NCBI GenBank assembly: GCA_018340375.1
Contig: JAFFJZ010000099.1
Location: 124,001-188,000, forward strand
Origin: Gonatopus flavifemur
Lineage: Eukaryota; Arthropoda; Insecta; Hymenoptera; Dryinidae
Direction: 5' to 3'
Length of the DNA: 64,000 nt
Shown here piece after piece: positions 1 through 10,924 of this stretch. Positions within the stretch are counted from its first letter, which is position 1; each line of letters begins with the position of its first letter. The notes under the pieces were generated by a model that worked only from the letters and a program-made list of their open reading frames with translations, did not search any database and was not told where the DNA came from. A program made the translations under genes and the position numbers.

Positions 1-443
1 GTTTTATTCTGCTTAAAACGCTCCAAATTACGCTGAGAAATTTGTTTTCGATCCAGTTTTTGTTGAATTGTTAACGTGTGCGGCACTAACTTTCCGAACA
101 GGTTTTTCATACGTAATTCTTCATGTAAAATATGGAGTACTCGTTCGTCTGAGATGCCTATGGCATTAGCAATTTCACGCTTAGTCAAACTTGGATCTTC
201 ACTAACCATATTATGTACATGCTCAATGATTTCTGCTGTGGTTGCAGTTTTTGGTCGTCCTTCGCGTGGATCGTCTTCAAGGCTAGTACGACCACGTTCA
301 AATTCACCAGCCCAAAATTCAACGGTGCGTTTTGAAGGTGAGGACTCCTTATACACTTCTAACAATTGTTCATAAATTCCCTTTGCTTTTAAACCCTTCA
401 AAACAAAGAATCTAATGACTGCACGATATTCAATTTTTTCCAT
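1..443 (-). CDS. mariner transposase, N-terminal part (truncated by window edge)
   Basis: The frame is open from an ATG at 443-441 to the edge, giving about 147 codons without a stop. It begins MEKIEYRAVIRFFVLKG and continues with the mariner N-terminal helix-turn-helix signature around residues 35-60 (WAGEFERGRTSLEDD, then GRPKTATT). A second HTH region follows (residues ~75-110, with KREIANAIGISDERV). These parts bind the terminal repeats in this family. The DDE/D catalytic domain would lie further left and is not visible, so activity cannot be judged. The start fits because it is the family's usual N-terminus and sits about 180 bases from the element end. Confidence 0.85.
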   Translation of the reverse strand, partial: MEKIEYRAVIRFFVLKGLKAKGIYEQLLEVYKESSPSKRTVEFWAGEFERGRTSLEDDPREGRPKTATTAEIIEHVHNMVSEDPSLTKREIANAIGISDERVLHILHEELRMKNLFGKLVPHTLTIQQKLDRKQISQRNLERFKQNK

Positions 444-620
444 ATCAAGAAAAATCAATGACACGTCAACTTCAAATGGCTTGTAAACAAAGAATGAATT
501 GACAGAATGACTTGTAACTTTGCATGTGTTCTCAGGACAGATATACCAACTTGAGAAAAAAAAAGTTTTGAGCTAGCAGTGCTATCTCTTGGTGAGCGCA
601 GGAACTTTTCAACCAACCTG
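1..620 (-). mobile_element. mariner element, 5' end only
   Basis: This is the 5' part of a mariner transposon that continues past the left edge. It holds the start of a transposase on the minus strand, about 177 bases of leader, and an outer end reading CAGGTTGGTTGAAAAGTTCC on the minus strand. The end abuts TA at 621-622, the usual mariner target dinucleotide. It lies directly against a DD41D transposon starting at 627, so two TA-targeting elements are adjacent with only TATATA between them. The 3' end lies outside the window. Confidence 0.85.
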
Positions 621-626
621 TATATA

Positions 627-1080
627 CAGGGTGTCCCATTTTAATTTTTATATTGGAATAACTTAAAAACAAGAAGTTTTGGAGGAAAATGTTTCGAACA
701 AAAGTTGTGAGATTCCAAAGGGGACATCTGATGGTGACCTTGACTTTGGCCTCGGATCTCAACTTCAAGGTCATTGAGAGGTCAACTTTCGTTTCTTGAA
801 TAAAATCCCCTATTTTTGACTGCAGATTCAGATTTGACGTTGAAAAACAAGAAACTTTTGTCTGAATCATTTTTCCGAATTTCGCACAGATGGCGCTCTA
901 ATCGATAAAAAATGAGTTTTATGAAACACTCGTATTGCTTTCTGTGTAAAACGACATTTAACTCTCCAGTGTTTTTTTTCTCAGCTTCTGAGGATTACCG
1001 TCGCCATTAGAGTTACCCAATGTGCACCACGAGGAGGTCGAGCGATCGGATTTTGCACATCTTTTAGGCCCTGAAAAGGG
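627..1080. repeat. left long TIR of DD41D copy A1
   Basis: About 450 bases, nearly the inverse of 2500-2948. It includes the outer CAGGGTGTCCC end, a block around 725-800 with TGACCTTG, TCAAGGTCA and GAGGTCAA half-sites, and an inner part ending near the transposase stop. Open frames on either strand here are by-products of the repeat. Confidence 0.8.
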
Positions 1081-1146
1081 CCGATTGTCTGGACTGTAGA
1101 GGTGTGTAATTTTCCACGATAAATGCTCTGCAATATGTATGAAAAT

Positions 1147-2196
1147 TCACCGTATCAAATGTTCGATATTTGCACTGTTGACCTGTTGGCGTAACCTAAT
1201 TCGTCTCTGAAAATGTGGTTCTAACGACAAAAGCACATGACGTGGAATTGTTCGGCATACAGTTCGTATTCGGCGTTTCATGTCACCTCTGGTCGTTGGT
1301 GGTCTTTCATAAACTACATCTTTGATGAAACCCCATAAGTAAAAATTCAAAGGGGTAAGATCCGGAGACCTAGCCGGCCAGGCAATGTATCCACCGCGAC
1401 CAATCCATCTGTGTGGGTAAGATGTGTTTAAGAAATTTCTGACAATTGCAGCGTTATGAGGTGGTGCCCCATCATGTTGAAGCCACATCCTGTTCCGTGT
1501 GTAGAGATCAACATCTTCCAACATCCTTGGTAATTTGTCCCGAATCAATTGCAGATAATTTTCCTTCCTAACAGTATGTTGGAAGAAATAAGGATCAATG
1601 ATCTGACCATTCAAAATCCCACACCACACATTCAGAGTCCAGCAATGTTGATTGTCAACTTGTCGATGCCATCTGGAATTTTCAATTGACCAATAATGAC
1701 AATTATGTCTGTTCATAACACCGTTACTGCGAAATGTTGCCTCATCACTGAACATCACGTAATTGAAAAAACCAGGCGGTTGTTCCGAGGCCCATTGACC
1801 GAATTCAACCCTACGTCTAAGATCATCTTCACTTAATGCTTGCACCAATGTAATGTGGTAAGGATGATATTTACCAGATCTTAGTATGCGGTGTGCCGTT
1901 GATCTTGGGATACCTAATTGGTGCTGGATTTCTCTGGTACTAACGTGAGGATTCAGGTGCACCATTCCTAAAACGGCTACTGAGCGTGCACCCATACGAT
2001 TTCCATCATAACGCCTTCTGACTCGTGGGATATTCATTCTTCTAACTCGTCTTTCTATTCAGCGTATCGCCTGAAGTGAAGGCTGGCGTCTATTTGGATA
2101 CCTCTCTCCATACAATCTTGATGCTGCACCGTAATGACGTCGACATTCTCCTAGTATCAGGAGAATATCAAGTATTTCACCCCAAGGATAATCCAT
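1147..2196 (-). pseudogene. DD41D transposase, copy A1 (nonsense codon and D-to-N in catalytic triad)
   Basis: A reading frame of about 350 codons runs from ATG 2196-2194. It is interrupted by TGA at 2061-2059 (codon 46), after an N-terminal segment starting MDYPWGEILDILLILGECR. The rest, open from 2037, holds an HTH (STREIQHQLGIPRSTAHRIL), the first catalytic Asp in MFSDEATF, the second in HDGAPPH, and the third position in SPDLTPLNFYLWG. That third residue is Asn where copy A2 has Asp. The spacing between the second and third positions is 41 residues, hence DD41D, a Tc1/mariner subgroup related in layout to the rosa group. Two independent defects make this copy inactive as read. Confidence 0.85.
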
Positions 2197-2391
2197 GGTA
2201 TTGAGACCTTCACAACACTGATCAAAGATCTTCTTCAAGTTTGAATCGTATATCGAAAAGAATTTGTGAATGAATGAAGGATATTAAACATTCCGTTTCA
2301 CTTATGTTTGTGAACAATGCTCTAGTATGAACTTTCTTGTTCATGATGAACACAAGTATTGTTGTGTACTTGTGTTTGGCAACAATTCACA

Positions 2392-2504
2392 GTAACGGTA
2401 CTACGAACAGACATAATTGGCAATATTGGTCGATGGAAAATCCCAGCTAGGTCTCCGGATCTTACCACTTTGGATTTTTACTTATGAGGTTCCATCAAAT
2501 TTTC
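2392..2504 (+). pseudogene. inverted scrap of the same DD41D transposase
   Basis: On the plus strand this stretch encodes NRHNWQYWSMENP, then after a junction near 2451, ARSPDLTTLDFYL, a stop and GSIKF. These match two separate parts of the transposase on the opposite strand (the NRHNCHYWS region and the third-Asp region), so the middle has been deleted. It runs straight into the right TIR, in the same order as a transposase 3' end runs into its TIR. It is best read as the remnant of a second, oppositely oriented copy. Confidence 0.75.
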
Positions 2505-2948
2505 AGGGCCACAAAGATGTGCAAGATCCGATCGCTCAACTTCGTCGTGGTGCACATTGGGTAACTCTAATGGCGACGGTAATCCTCAGGTGCTGAAACA
2601 AAACACTGGAGAGTTAAATGCCGTTTTACACAGAAAGCAATACGAGTGTTTCATAAAACTCATTTTTTATCGATTAGAGCGCCATCTGTGCAGAATTCGG
2701 AAAAATGATTCAGACAAAAGTTTCTTGTTTTTCAACTTCAAATCTGAATCTGCAGTCAAAAATAGGGGATTTCATTCAAGAAACGAAAGTTGACCTCTCA
2801 ATGACCTTGAAGTTGAGATCCGAGGCCAAAGTCAAGGTCACCGTCAGATGTCCCCCTCGGAATCTCACAACTTTTGTTCGAAACATTTTCCTCCAAAACT
2901 CCTCGTTTTTGAGTTATTCCGATATAAAAATTAAAATGGGAAACCCTG
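2500..2948. repeat. right long TIR of DD41D copy A1
   Basis: Near-inverse of 627-1080, ending AATGGGAAACCCTG before TA. It repeats the half-site block at about 2800-2850. Confidence 0.8.
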
Positions 2949-2950
2949 TA

Positions 2951-3831
2951 TATGAATAAATGCGTGCACGTGAATGATTTGCAACATTTAATCGATACTT
3001 TTTTCAATATTCAAGATATTAACGAATCAATCAAATTGAAGGAATCTCAAATCTTGAGTTCATCCCTGGGTGCGTGAATATTTTGCGAATGCGATAGATG
3101 CGCCTATGCTGCATCTACGCTGCAGTACGTACATAAATATTCCATACGCACATACGTTATAGTGGTAGTCTATCGGAAGACTCGCGCACTCCTAAAGTTA
3201 TTTATACGAAAATTCGCTCGACTCGAGGTTTCTCCCTTCCTCTTCGCGAGAATGAGTCGAACTACGAGCAGCTGGCAACGAATCTCCACCATGTATTTTC
3301 GGAAGCTCATAAACTTTGGTCAATTTAGATAACTGTGTGCGTGTATGTGTATGTGGTGTATGGTTGAAATTTTGCGAATACAAATTCTCTATTCCACTGT
3401 TTACGAAAAGATATGTACGAGACGGGTATTTGCCAAGCTGATGAGTTTTGGCAATTCAAAGCTCTGTTTGCTCACAGTCATAATGTAGGAATTGGAATAC
3501 ATGAGCAGGGACACAATTACGAACTTTTCGATTTCATCTGGCCATCTGTTTGCATTGAATTGAAAAAAAATCTGTGAAAACAGAGGTATATTAAGATGGT
3601 TATCAATCATTCAAAGATTGTTCGTAGAAAATGAACATCCCTGTGGCGCAGAAGTAATGCCTTTTTGCAAAAAGATTGCTCAGAATGTTCTCTTGATTTT
3701 TTTTCGGGGCAGAATAAGGGGGAGAGTACTTTCTTCTAGAGGTAGAAGCCCGTAGATTAAACACTGTAAGCTCAGACCACTCAGAAAATTATAAAACCTA
3801 CCTAGAATAACACGGTGCTACACTGGTCAGG
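2951..3831. other. unassigned, no gene seen
   Basis: AT-rich sequence with no recognisable coding region or clear repeat. A GT-rich patch (about 3335-3360) is a short microsatellite. Confidence 0.4.
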
Positions 3832-5091
3832 CACTTTTCGAATGACCCAGTGTAGGTTGTTGGTCTGGTCGAATTCAACACAAAACCATGTTTGAAAAAT
3901 TTTTTACACCCTCAAATTTTCAAGTTATGATCAAAAAACTGATTTTTGGGGATTTTGTACATTTGAAAATTTCTAACTCGGCGATTTTGCGACCAATTTC
4001 GAAATTCCAAACGGGTTCTGAAAGGAGAATGTTGGCACTTTCGAGACATATATATGGTTTCGATTATTAAATAGAACTGAGTGCAAATTTTTCTTCAAGA
4101 ATTTGAAATTTTCACCTGTTTTTCTCATTTTTTCTATTTCAAAAGCATTTTTTTGCGACTATACTTCAAGAACCAACGATGAATCATATATAACATTGAA
4201 GTGTGTTCAATTATGTGTGAAATGAGTCGTCGTTCATTGGAAACGATCAAGAATTGTCGGAGTTATACAATTTTTTCCAAAAAAGGAAATTTCGGTCTTA
4301 TACGAAAATTGATGTGGAGTTCAATTAATAATATTCCATGCATCATGTGACTTATTATGGTATCGAATATGATGTTGACTCGGTCTATCATTACGCTGAG
4401 AAAAGAATATAGGCCAATCAGGTAGAACTCAGGCTAATACAATTATATTATAATAATAATTAATATAATTGTATTAGCCTGAGTTCTACCTATTTGGTCC
4501 ATATTCTTTTCTCAGCGTAATGATAGAACAAGTCAACATCATATGAGATACCATAATACGTCATATGATGCACAGAATATTATTAATTGAACTCCACATC
4601 AATTTTCGTATAAGACCGAAATTTCCTTTTTTGGAAAAAAATTGTATAACTCCGACAATTCTTGATCGATTCAAATGAACGACGACTCATTCCACACAGA
4701 ATTGAACACACTCAAATTTTATATATGATGAACCATTGGTTCTGGAAGTATAGTCGCAAAAAAATGCTTTTGGAATAGAGAGAATGAAAAAAACAGGTGA
4801 AAATTTCAAATTCTTGAGGAAAACTTTCCACTAAGTTCTATTTAGTACTAGAAACCATGTATATGTCTCAAAAGTGCCAACATTCCCCTTTCAAAACCCG
4901 TTTGGAATTTTGAAATTGGTAGAAAAATGGCCGAGTTAGAAATTTTTAAATGTACAAAATCTCCAAAAATCAGTTTTCTTACCATAACTTGAAAATTTGA
5001 GGGTGTAACAAATTTTCCAAACATGGTGTTGTGTTGTATTCGACCAGATCAACAACCTGAACTAGGTCATTTGAAGAGTGTCTTTAATTTT
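3832..5091. repeat. long inverted repeat (about 0.6 kb arms), foldback-type
   Basis: The two halves are inverse copies around a centre near 4455, where an AT-only stretch separates arms beginning TTGTATTAGCCTGAGTTCTA. The outer ends pair GGCACTTTTCGAATGACC on the left with its approximate inverse near 5075-5090. The arms differ by scattered substitutions, so the repeat is not brand new. No coding capacity is evident. It is likely a non-autonomous foldback element, but no target duplication could be fixed. Confidence 0.7.
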
Positions 5092-6196
5092 TTCTTTTTT
5101 ATGGCACTGTATAATCAATATTAATTGAGGGTCCCCATGCAATAACTACGTAGGCGCTCGAGAAGCGGCATAAGTATTGTCCAAGCCATGACGTCAAGGG
5201 TCGAAAAAAAAATTCGGAATTTCGAAAATCTAGAAATACTGGACAAGAGGGCTTGAAAAATGAATATGAGTCTTCGTTGACAATTTTTTTCTAGGATCAG
5301 TAGTTTTCGAAAAAAAAAATAAAAACTATCTGTTCTTTCGCACCACAAATCAATGTTTTCCAATATTAAACTCGTTCAAACTCGGTCATTTTTCGATGTA
5401 TCTTGATGAATCTTCCGGATTCTGATTCGTAAGACTTCCCCGAAGACAACAGTGTGTAAAAAATTCATAAAAGTTGATAATAAATCACCAATTTTTTAAT
5501 CCGAAGTGAAAACCCTGTTTTCCATGCTTTGCATTGAAAAAGTGTCAGGGGAAGTATGAGCTACAAAAAACTTCCAGCGACAAAGTTGTTCACTAGTATA
5601 TGGACAAACTTTGTGGAAAGTTTCAGATCGATTGGACTCTTAGTTTGCGAAATACAGCGGTTTATTTATTAACGCGCGACCGAAATTTTTCACCATTTTG
5701 CGTCATTCATCAATTGAATATCAAGGTCCGTAGGAAAGATTGTGTTCGCTCAATATTTGAACCTGAGTTTATGTTTTTGGGGTCAGAAAATTCGAATATC
5801 GAACTATTTTCGCAAAATTCTGTACTCATTTCTCTTGAATGAACAATTCAATTGTTTATAACGTTATTATGGAAATACTATTGACCAAAGAGAAACATTT
5901 TCCATCCCATGCCACCAAAGAGGAACATTTTCTTGACAACAAAAGTTTCTTATCCTGCGATAATTAGATTTTGCACACAAAAATTTTTATCAAAACACTT
6001 GTATTTTCATGAGTATCATAAGTATATTTGGATAAATTCACATGGCCTGTATTACATAAAGTATCAAATTTTCTAAACAACACATTATACAACAAACAAA
6101 CAATACATGTATTGTTTTTTAAACAGTACATTTTATAATACATTTTCCTAATACGTTTGCAATTAGCTTTGTAATGTTGTGCCTTTCACAAATCGA

Positions 6197-6424
6197 TTAT
6201 TCCCACACCTTTTCCCCAACTTTAGCTATTAATGCATCAAAAAATTCTTTTCCCTTTGGAGAGAGATATTTCATAAGATAATTTAAATCATTCTGTTTCT
6301 CTTTAGGAATGCCCACTGGTTCAGTGAGTGATGCTCCGTCTAAATGCTGTACGGTTAATGATTGTTCTATGAAAAATGTTGTACCGTCCCGATTTTCATA
6401 ATTATTATGCTGAAACTTTTCTTG
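6197..6424 (-). pseudogene. unrecognised C-terminal coding fragment, left arm
   Basis: About 75 codons are open on the minus strand, without an internal start, ending in TAA at 6199-6197. The peptide includes NNYENRDGTTFFIEQSLTV, then a Leu/Asp/Gly-containing turn and KEKQNDLNYLMKYLSPKG, and ends KVGEKVWE. The composition (charged, amphipathic, few rare residues) looks like true protein sequence. The same peptide is kept in the opposite arm with one Ala-Pro/Ala-Ser difference. I do not recognise the family. It may be the 3' end of a gene from the parent element or a captured host exon. Confidence 0.5.
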
Positions 6425-6453
6425 TCAAGCAAATGTTTCTCTTTGGTTAATAG

Positions 6454-6672
6454 TATTTCCATAATAATTATGAAAATCGGGACGGTACAACATTTTTCAT
6501 AGAACAATCATTAACCGTACAGCATTTAGACGGAGCACCACTCACTGAACCAGTGGGCATTCCTAAAGAGAAACAGAATGATTTAAATTATCTTATGAAA
6601 TATCTCTCTCCAAAGGGAAAAGAATTTTTTGATGCATTAATAGCTAAAGTTGGGGAAAAGGTGTGGGAATAA
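6454..6672 (+). pseudogene. unrecognised C-terminal coding fragment, right arm
   Basis: This is the mirror copy of the fragment at 6197-6424: 72 codons open on the plus strand, ending TAA at 6670-6672, with the same peptide from NNYENRDGTTFF to KVGEKVWE. No ATG opens it, so a simple ORF search starting at Met misses it. The frame has survived in both arms, which suggests that the inversion is recent or that the coding sequence was intact when duplicated. Confidence 0.5.
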
Positions 6673-7122
6673 TCGATTTGTGAAAGGCACAACATTACAA
6701 AGCTAATTGCAAACGTATTAGGAAAATGTATTATAAAATGTACTGTTTAAAAAACAATACATGTATTGTTTGTTTGTTGTATAATGTGTTGTTTAGAAAA
6801 TTTGATACTTTATGTAATACAGGCCATGTGAATTTATCCAAATATACTTATGATACTCATGAAAATACAAGTGTTTTGATAAAAATTTTTGTGTGCAAAA
6901 TCTAATTATCGCAGGATAAGAAACTTTTGTTGTCAAGAAAATGTTTCTCTTTGGTGGCATGGGATGGAAAATGTTTCTCTTTGGTCAATAGTATTTCCAT
7001 AATAACGTTATAAACAATTGAATTGTTCATTCAAGAGAAATGAATACAGAATTTTGCGAAAATAGTTCGATATTCGAATTTTCTGACCCCAAAAACATAA
7101 ACCCAGGTTCAAATATTGAGCG

Positions 7123-7715
7123 CCCGAGTAAAAATGAAAACTCCTGCAACACGTCTGCACTAGTCCCGCACTTATATTCACGCCCGTAACACTCCCGCAA
7201 CAGATCCAAAAATTCGTGAGATTCTTGGTTCAAAATCAAAGCGCCCATAACATACCCGCACCAGACCTGTACGCATATATATGTCCGCACCACGCCCGCA
7301 ACAGGTATGTACGTTTTTCCTGTTCTGACACTATATAGACGTGGTGCAAGCATATCGCAAGAGGCTTTTTTCTCATCTCCATTAAATCAGTACAATTTTT
7401 CTGAATCTCTAATAATTTTGCAATTAGTGAAATTTCAGAATAAGAATAAAGCGAAATAAAAACTTTCTAAGGCTCAAACGTAAAAGTTGTAAGAGAAATC
7501 TTCCTCATACAAAAATTCGGTGTGTTACTGCTTTCGAACGCGTACATATTCAAAGGAACCCAAACAACGCCGTGTGTATGACACTAATTATTTTTCCCAA
7601 AATTTATATTGGTTTTCCTCTTACATCTATTACGCAAAGAGTAGGAGTTGTAATTTGGTATGAAACATTCCGACAAACTTTGAACGTGAGGACCCAGTCA
7701 TTGCATGGTGTTATA
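7123..7715. repeat. CCCGCAACA-type motif zone, then unassigned
   Basis: From about 7130 to 7370 the motif CCCGCA(A/C)CA recurs at irregular short intervals. Its inverse zone lies at 10925-11308. From 7370 to 7715 nothing recognisable is seen. Confidence 0.45.
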
Positions 7716-7969
7716 CACGGAGAGAAATGTATTTGGAAAAACTACCATTTTATTCGTAAACTAGAACTATTCGGAAAAATCAGACAATAATTTATGATAT
7801 AACTCCTAATCATTGCCAGTTGTGATGGTAAAAATCCAAATTAATCTCGATTTTTACCATCACAACTGGCAATGATTAGGAGTTATATCATAAATTATTG
7901 TCTGATTTTTCCGAATAGTTCTAGTTTACGAATAAAATGGTAATTTTTCCAAATACATTTCTCTCCGTG
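7716..7969. mobile_element. palindromic MITE with TA duplication
   Basis: Ends CACGGAGAGAAATG and its inverse, TA at 7714-7715 and 7970-7971, and arms of about 120 bases around 7840. The ends belong to the CACNGAGA group seen elsewhere in the window (9108, 12839, 28424, 30450). Confidence 0.8.
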
Positions 7970-8104
7970 TAGTGTATTGAAGTGAAATACAACGTGGCAG
8001 TGTGTGTGTACATCAAATTGTGTCAAACTATTTTATAAAAAATGAGTTCCTGTGGAAGGTAAGGATATTTATACCGACTTCTATTCATGTACATCTTGCT
8101 GAGT

Positions 8105-8785
8105 ATCCCCTTAAGGGCTTTCGGACGTGGTAGAACTATAAATATGTAGGTACACAAATACAGAATATAGGTATAGTCTAAGCGAGAAAAACTTTGCGCC
8201 AAACGTTTGTATGAAATAGAAATTGATGTGAAATTGAAAAAATTTTGCCATAGTGCTTACCCGGGATTGCGCCGTGAACATAAATCTAGCAGTAAAATCA
8301 CTCTTCATTCCCTATAAAAAATTCGTGAATACGCGAGATGATTTGCTTTTCGTCGTCGCCATGTTGATTTCGAAAATATCTTAAGATGCAACTGGTAGCT
8401 GCGTTTCAAAGTAACCATTTGATTATTTTCTATTATATTCAAAATTTCAAGGTTTTCGAAATAATCAATCGATTGATGGAATTTTTCAATATTGCACGTG
8501 ATTTATCGTAATAGAACTTATATGTATATACGAATGAAACTATTCCGCATGGAAAAATTACATTACACTTCCCATGAACCCTCCATAAATGTGATTGAAT
8601 TGAGATCGATTAGTTTGGTTATCATCCCGCATAAAATTTGATCGACAAAATTTTTATTCATTTATGAAAACAGAGGACCATTTATTTAGAGGAAGAACGA
8701 TCTTTGATTATGATGAACGCATTGTACGTGTAACGGTCAATTACCGATACATCGTTTTCTCCACATTATTCTACATACGGTTATG
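8105..8785. repeat. left arm of inner inverted repeat
   Basis: Inverse of 10245-10922. Landmarks are the TAAGATGCAACTGG segment near 8380 and GGTCAATTACCGATACAT near 8735. A related direct copy lies at about 9640-10060 and another inverted scrap at about 8990-9090, so this unit has been duplicated several times. Confidence 0.7.
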
Positions 8786-9107
8786 TAAAATATTGATTTC
8801 ATACACACATGCATAGTCCACGGGAAATGCAACGCAATTTTTACACTGGAATATTTGTTTATGCGGAATAAAATCAACGATATACATTATCACTTTCACA
8901 GCACATTATGGGGTGAAATTGTAGAAAATTCACGATTGAAAAAATTTTTTTTTGTTATTCTGAACATGGTAATAAAAAAAATACTTACTCCAAAACGTCG
9001 CTTTCAACTGCATTTTGCGATATTCTCAAAAGCCACGCGGCGACGGCGAACTATCAAATCGTCTCACGTATTTACGAATTTTTTACAGAAAATAGAGGTA
9101 AAGCCCA

Positions 9108-9577
9108 CACTGAGAGATATTCATTATCAAAAAATACTGGTTTTCCCATTAGTCGGGGGATATACTTGACATAACGATTTTATATACCTGGCTTGAGATC
9201 ACAAATTGATGAGAAATAACAGTAATTTTTCACGCTCCGAAGTTTGAAAATTAAAACCAGAGAGAAATGAGAATTCATGTTGAAAAACAGTAATCTTTTA
9301 TCATACAAGTTGTAAACGAAAATTCTTAATTGATGACACTGATATGAATTGAAAACCATCCCATTTTCAAGATTGTTGCGTGGCTTCGGGGAAATAAGCC
9401 AGGTTTGTGATCACGAACAATGATGTTCGATGCCGGTGAGGATACAATTTTTTTTTCGATTAAAATAATGCTATAAAAAATTACTGATATTCCCCATCAA
9501 TTTGTAATCACATGTCAAGTATATCCCTCGTCTACTGACAAAAACCAGTAATTTTTAATGATGAATTCTTCTCAGTG
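9108..9577. mobile_element. MITE with CACTGAGAG ends
   Basis: Ends CACTGAGAGATATTCATTATC and its approximate inverse (ATGAATTCTTCTCAGTG). CA dinucleotides flank it at 9106-9107 and 9578-9579, where most relatives have TA. The arms pair over about 70 bases, including ATACTGGTTTT and ATATACTTGACA. Confidence 0.65.
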
Positions 9578-9747
9578 CAGGTAAACACTGGGCAATCCCA
9601 GGTAAGCACAGTGGTATAATATTTTTTCGTATCAATTACTATTCCGCACAAACGTTTGGCGCAAAATAGCAATTGAGATGAAATTTGAAAAATATTACAC
9701 CATAGTGCCTGGAAGTACGCCTCGAATATGAATCCAGCGGTGGAATC

Positions 9748-9903
9748 CAAGGGCGTATCCAGGGGAGGGGTCCAAGGGGTACGACCCCCCCCCCCCCCAA
9801 ATCCAGCATTTTTTCGTTCGTTATATATCTATATATTTCGTATATATAGATATACATCCTTAACATAGGCCCCTTCCAAAAAAAAATTCTAGATACGCCC
9901 TTG
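9748..9903. mobile_element. 156-bp hAT-type MITE
   Basis: Ends CAAGGGCGTATC and GATACGCCCTTG are flanked by a perfect 8-bp duplication GTGGAATC (9740-9747 and 9904-9911), the hAT hallmark. It contains a run of about 16-17 C and a short AT palindrome. It interrupts a direct copy of the inner repeat unit. Confidence 0.85.
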
Positions 9904-10244
9904 GTGGAATCATTGTCGATTCATATATATAAAGAAAAATCCGTACATACGTCAGACGATTTGACATTTCGTCACCGCCATGTTGAATTTGGAAATATCG
10001 TGAAATAAAGTTGGAGGTTGCGTTTTGGAGAAACCTAAACATTCTTTCTATGGTCAGAATATCAAAGTTTTTTTCCATAATTATAAAGCTCTTCAAAAGT
10101 TCACACTGTAAAACAAAATATGTTGTAAAAGTGTTGTAACGTATATAATTGACATTACTTATCATAAAATACATTTCAGTTTCAAAATTATGTCATATTT
10201 CTCGTGAACTATACTTTTTTGAATGACATAAAATTTTAACATAA

Positions 10245-10922
10245 ACGTACGTAGAATTATAATCAAAACGATGTATCGGTAATTGACCGTTACACGTACA
10301 ATTCGTTCATCATAATCAAAGATCGTTCTTTCTCTAAATAAATGGTCCTCTTTTTCTATAAATGAATAAAAATTTTGTCGATCAAATCTTATGCGGGATA
10401 ATAACCAAACTAATCGATCTCAATTCAATCACATTTATGAAGGGTTCATGGGAAGTGTAATGTAGTTTTTCCATGCGGAATAGTTTCATTTGTATATACA
10501 TATAAGTCCTATTACGATAAATCACGTGCAATATTGAAAAATTCCATCAATCGATTGATTATTTCGAAAACCTTGAAATTTTGAATATAATAAAAAATAA
10601 TCAAATATTCACTTTGAAACGCAGCTGCCACTTGCATCTTAAGATATTTTCAATATCAACATGGTGACGACGAAATGTCAAATCGTCTCGCGTATTCACA
10701 AATTTTTTACAGAGAATGGAAAGTGATTTCACCGCTATATTTATATTTATGGCGCAATCCCAAATAAGCACTATGGTGAAATATTTTTTAAATTTCACAT
10801 CAATTGCTATTTTGCACAAAAGTTTGGAGCAAAGTTTTCTTCGCTTCAACTATACCTATGTGCCATATGTGTGTACCTACACATTCACAGTTATACTGTG
10901 CTCGAGGGCCCTTAAGCACGCA
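10245..10922. repeat. right arm of inner inverted repeat
   Basis: Inverse of 8105-8785. Open frames on both strands in this arm are incidental. Confidence 0.7.
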
Positions 10923-10924
10923 TT

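Larger units (their letters stand above)
627..2948 (-). mobile_element. DD41D Tc1/mariner-type transposon, copy A1
   Basis: The element starts CAGGGTGTCCCATTTTAAT and ends with its near inverse, flanked by TA at 625-626 and 2949-2950. Both ends carry unusually long terminal inverted repeats of about 0.45 kb. A minus-strand transposase lies at 1147-2196. Between it and the right repeat is a plus-strand scrap of the same transposase (2392-2504), so the right arm appears to be a deleted second copy in opposite orientation. The same layout recurs in copy A2 (49158-51270), which shows that the rearranged form itself moved. Confidence 0.85.
5749..7120. mobile_element. 1.37-kb foldback inserted in the left outer arm
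   Basis: Perfect-looking ends CTCAATATTTGAACCTG on the left and its near inverse on the right enclose two arms of about 0.65 kb meeting near 6430. The flanks carry a 2-bp duplication CG (5747-5748 and 7121-7122). The right outer arm near 11305-11320 shows the uninterrupted sequence (TTCGCCCGAG, read inverted), which confirms the insertion point. Each arm carries the same short reading frame (6197-6424 and 6454-6672). Confidence 0.75.

Noticed and set aside
532..870. 112-codon minus-strand frame, with relatives at 2705-2959 and 51011-51280
   Set aside because: These frames run through the long TIRs of DD41D elements and occur on opposite strands in the two arms; they are repeat by-products.
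3651..3661. Word TGGCGCAGAAG fitting a polymerase III A box, possible tRNA or SINE
   Set aside because: No B box or cloverleaf follows within the expected distance.
5600..5842. 80-codon plus-strand frame crossing the foldback boundary
   Set aside because: It spans the junction at 5749 between the outer arm and the inserted foldback, so it is accidental.
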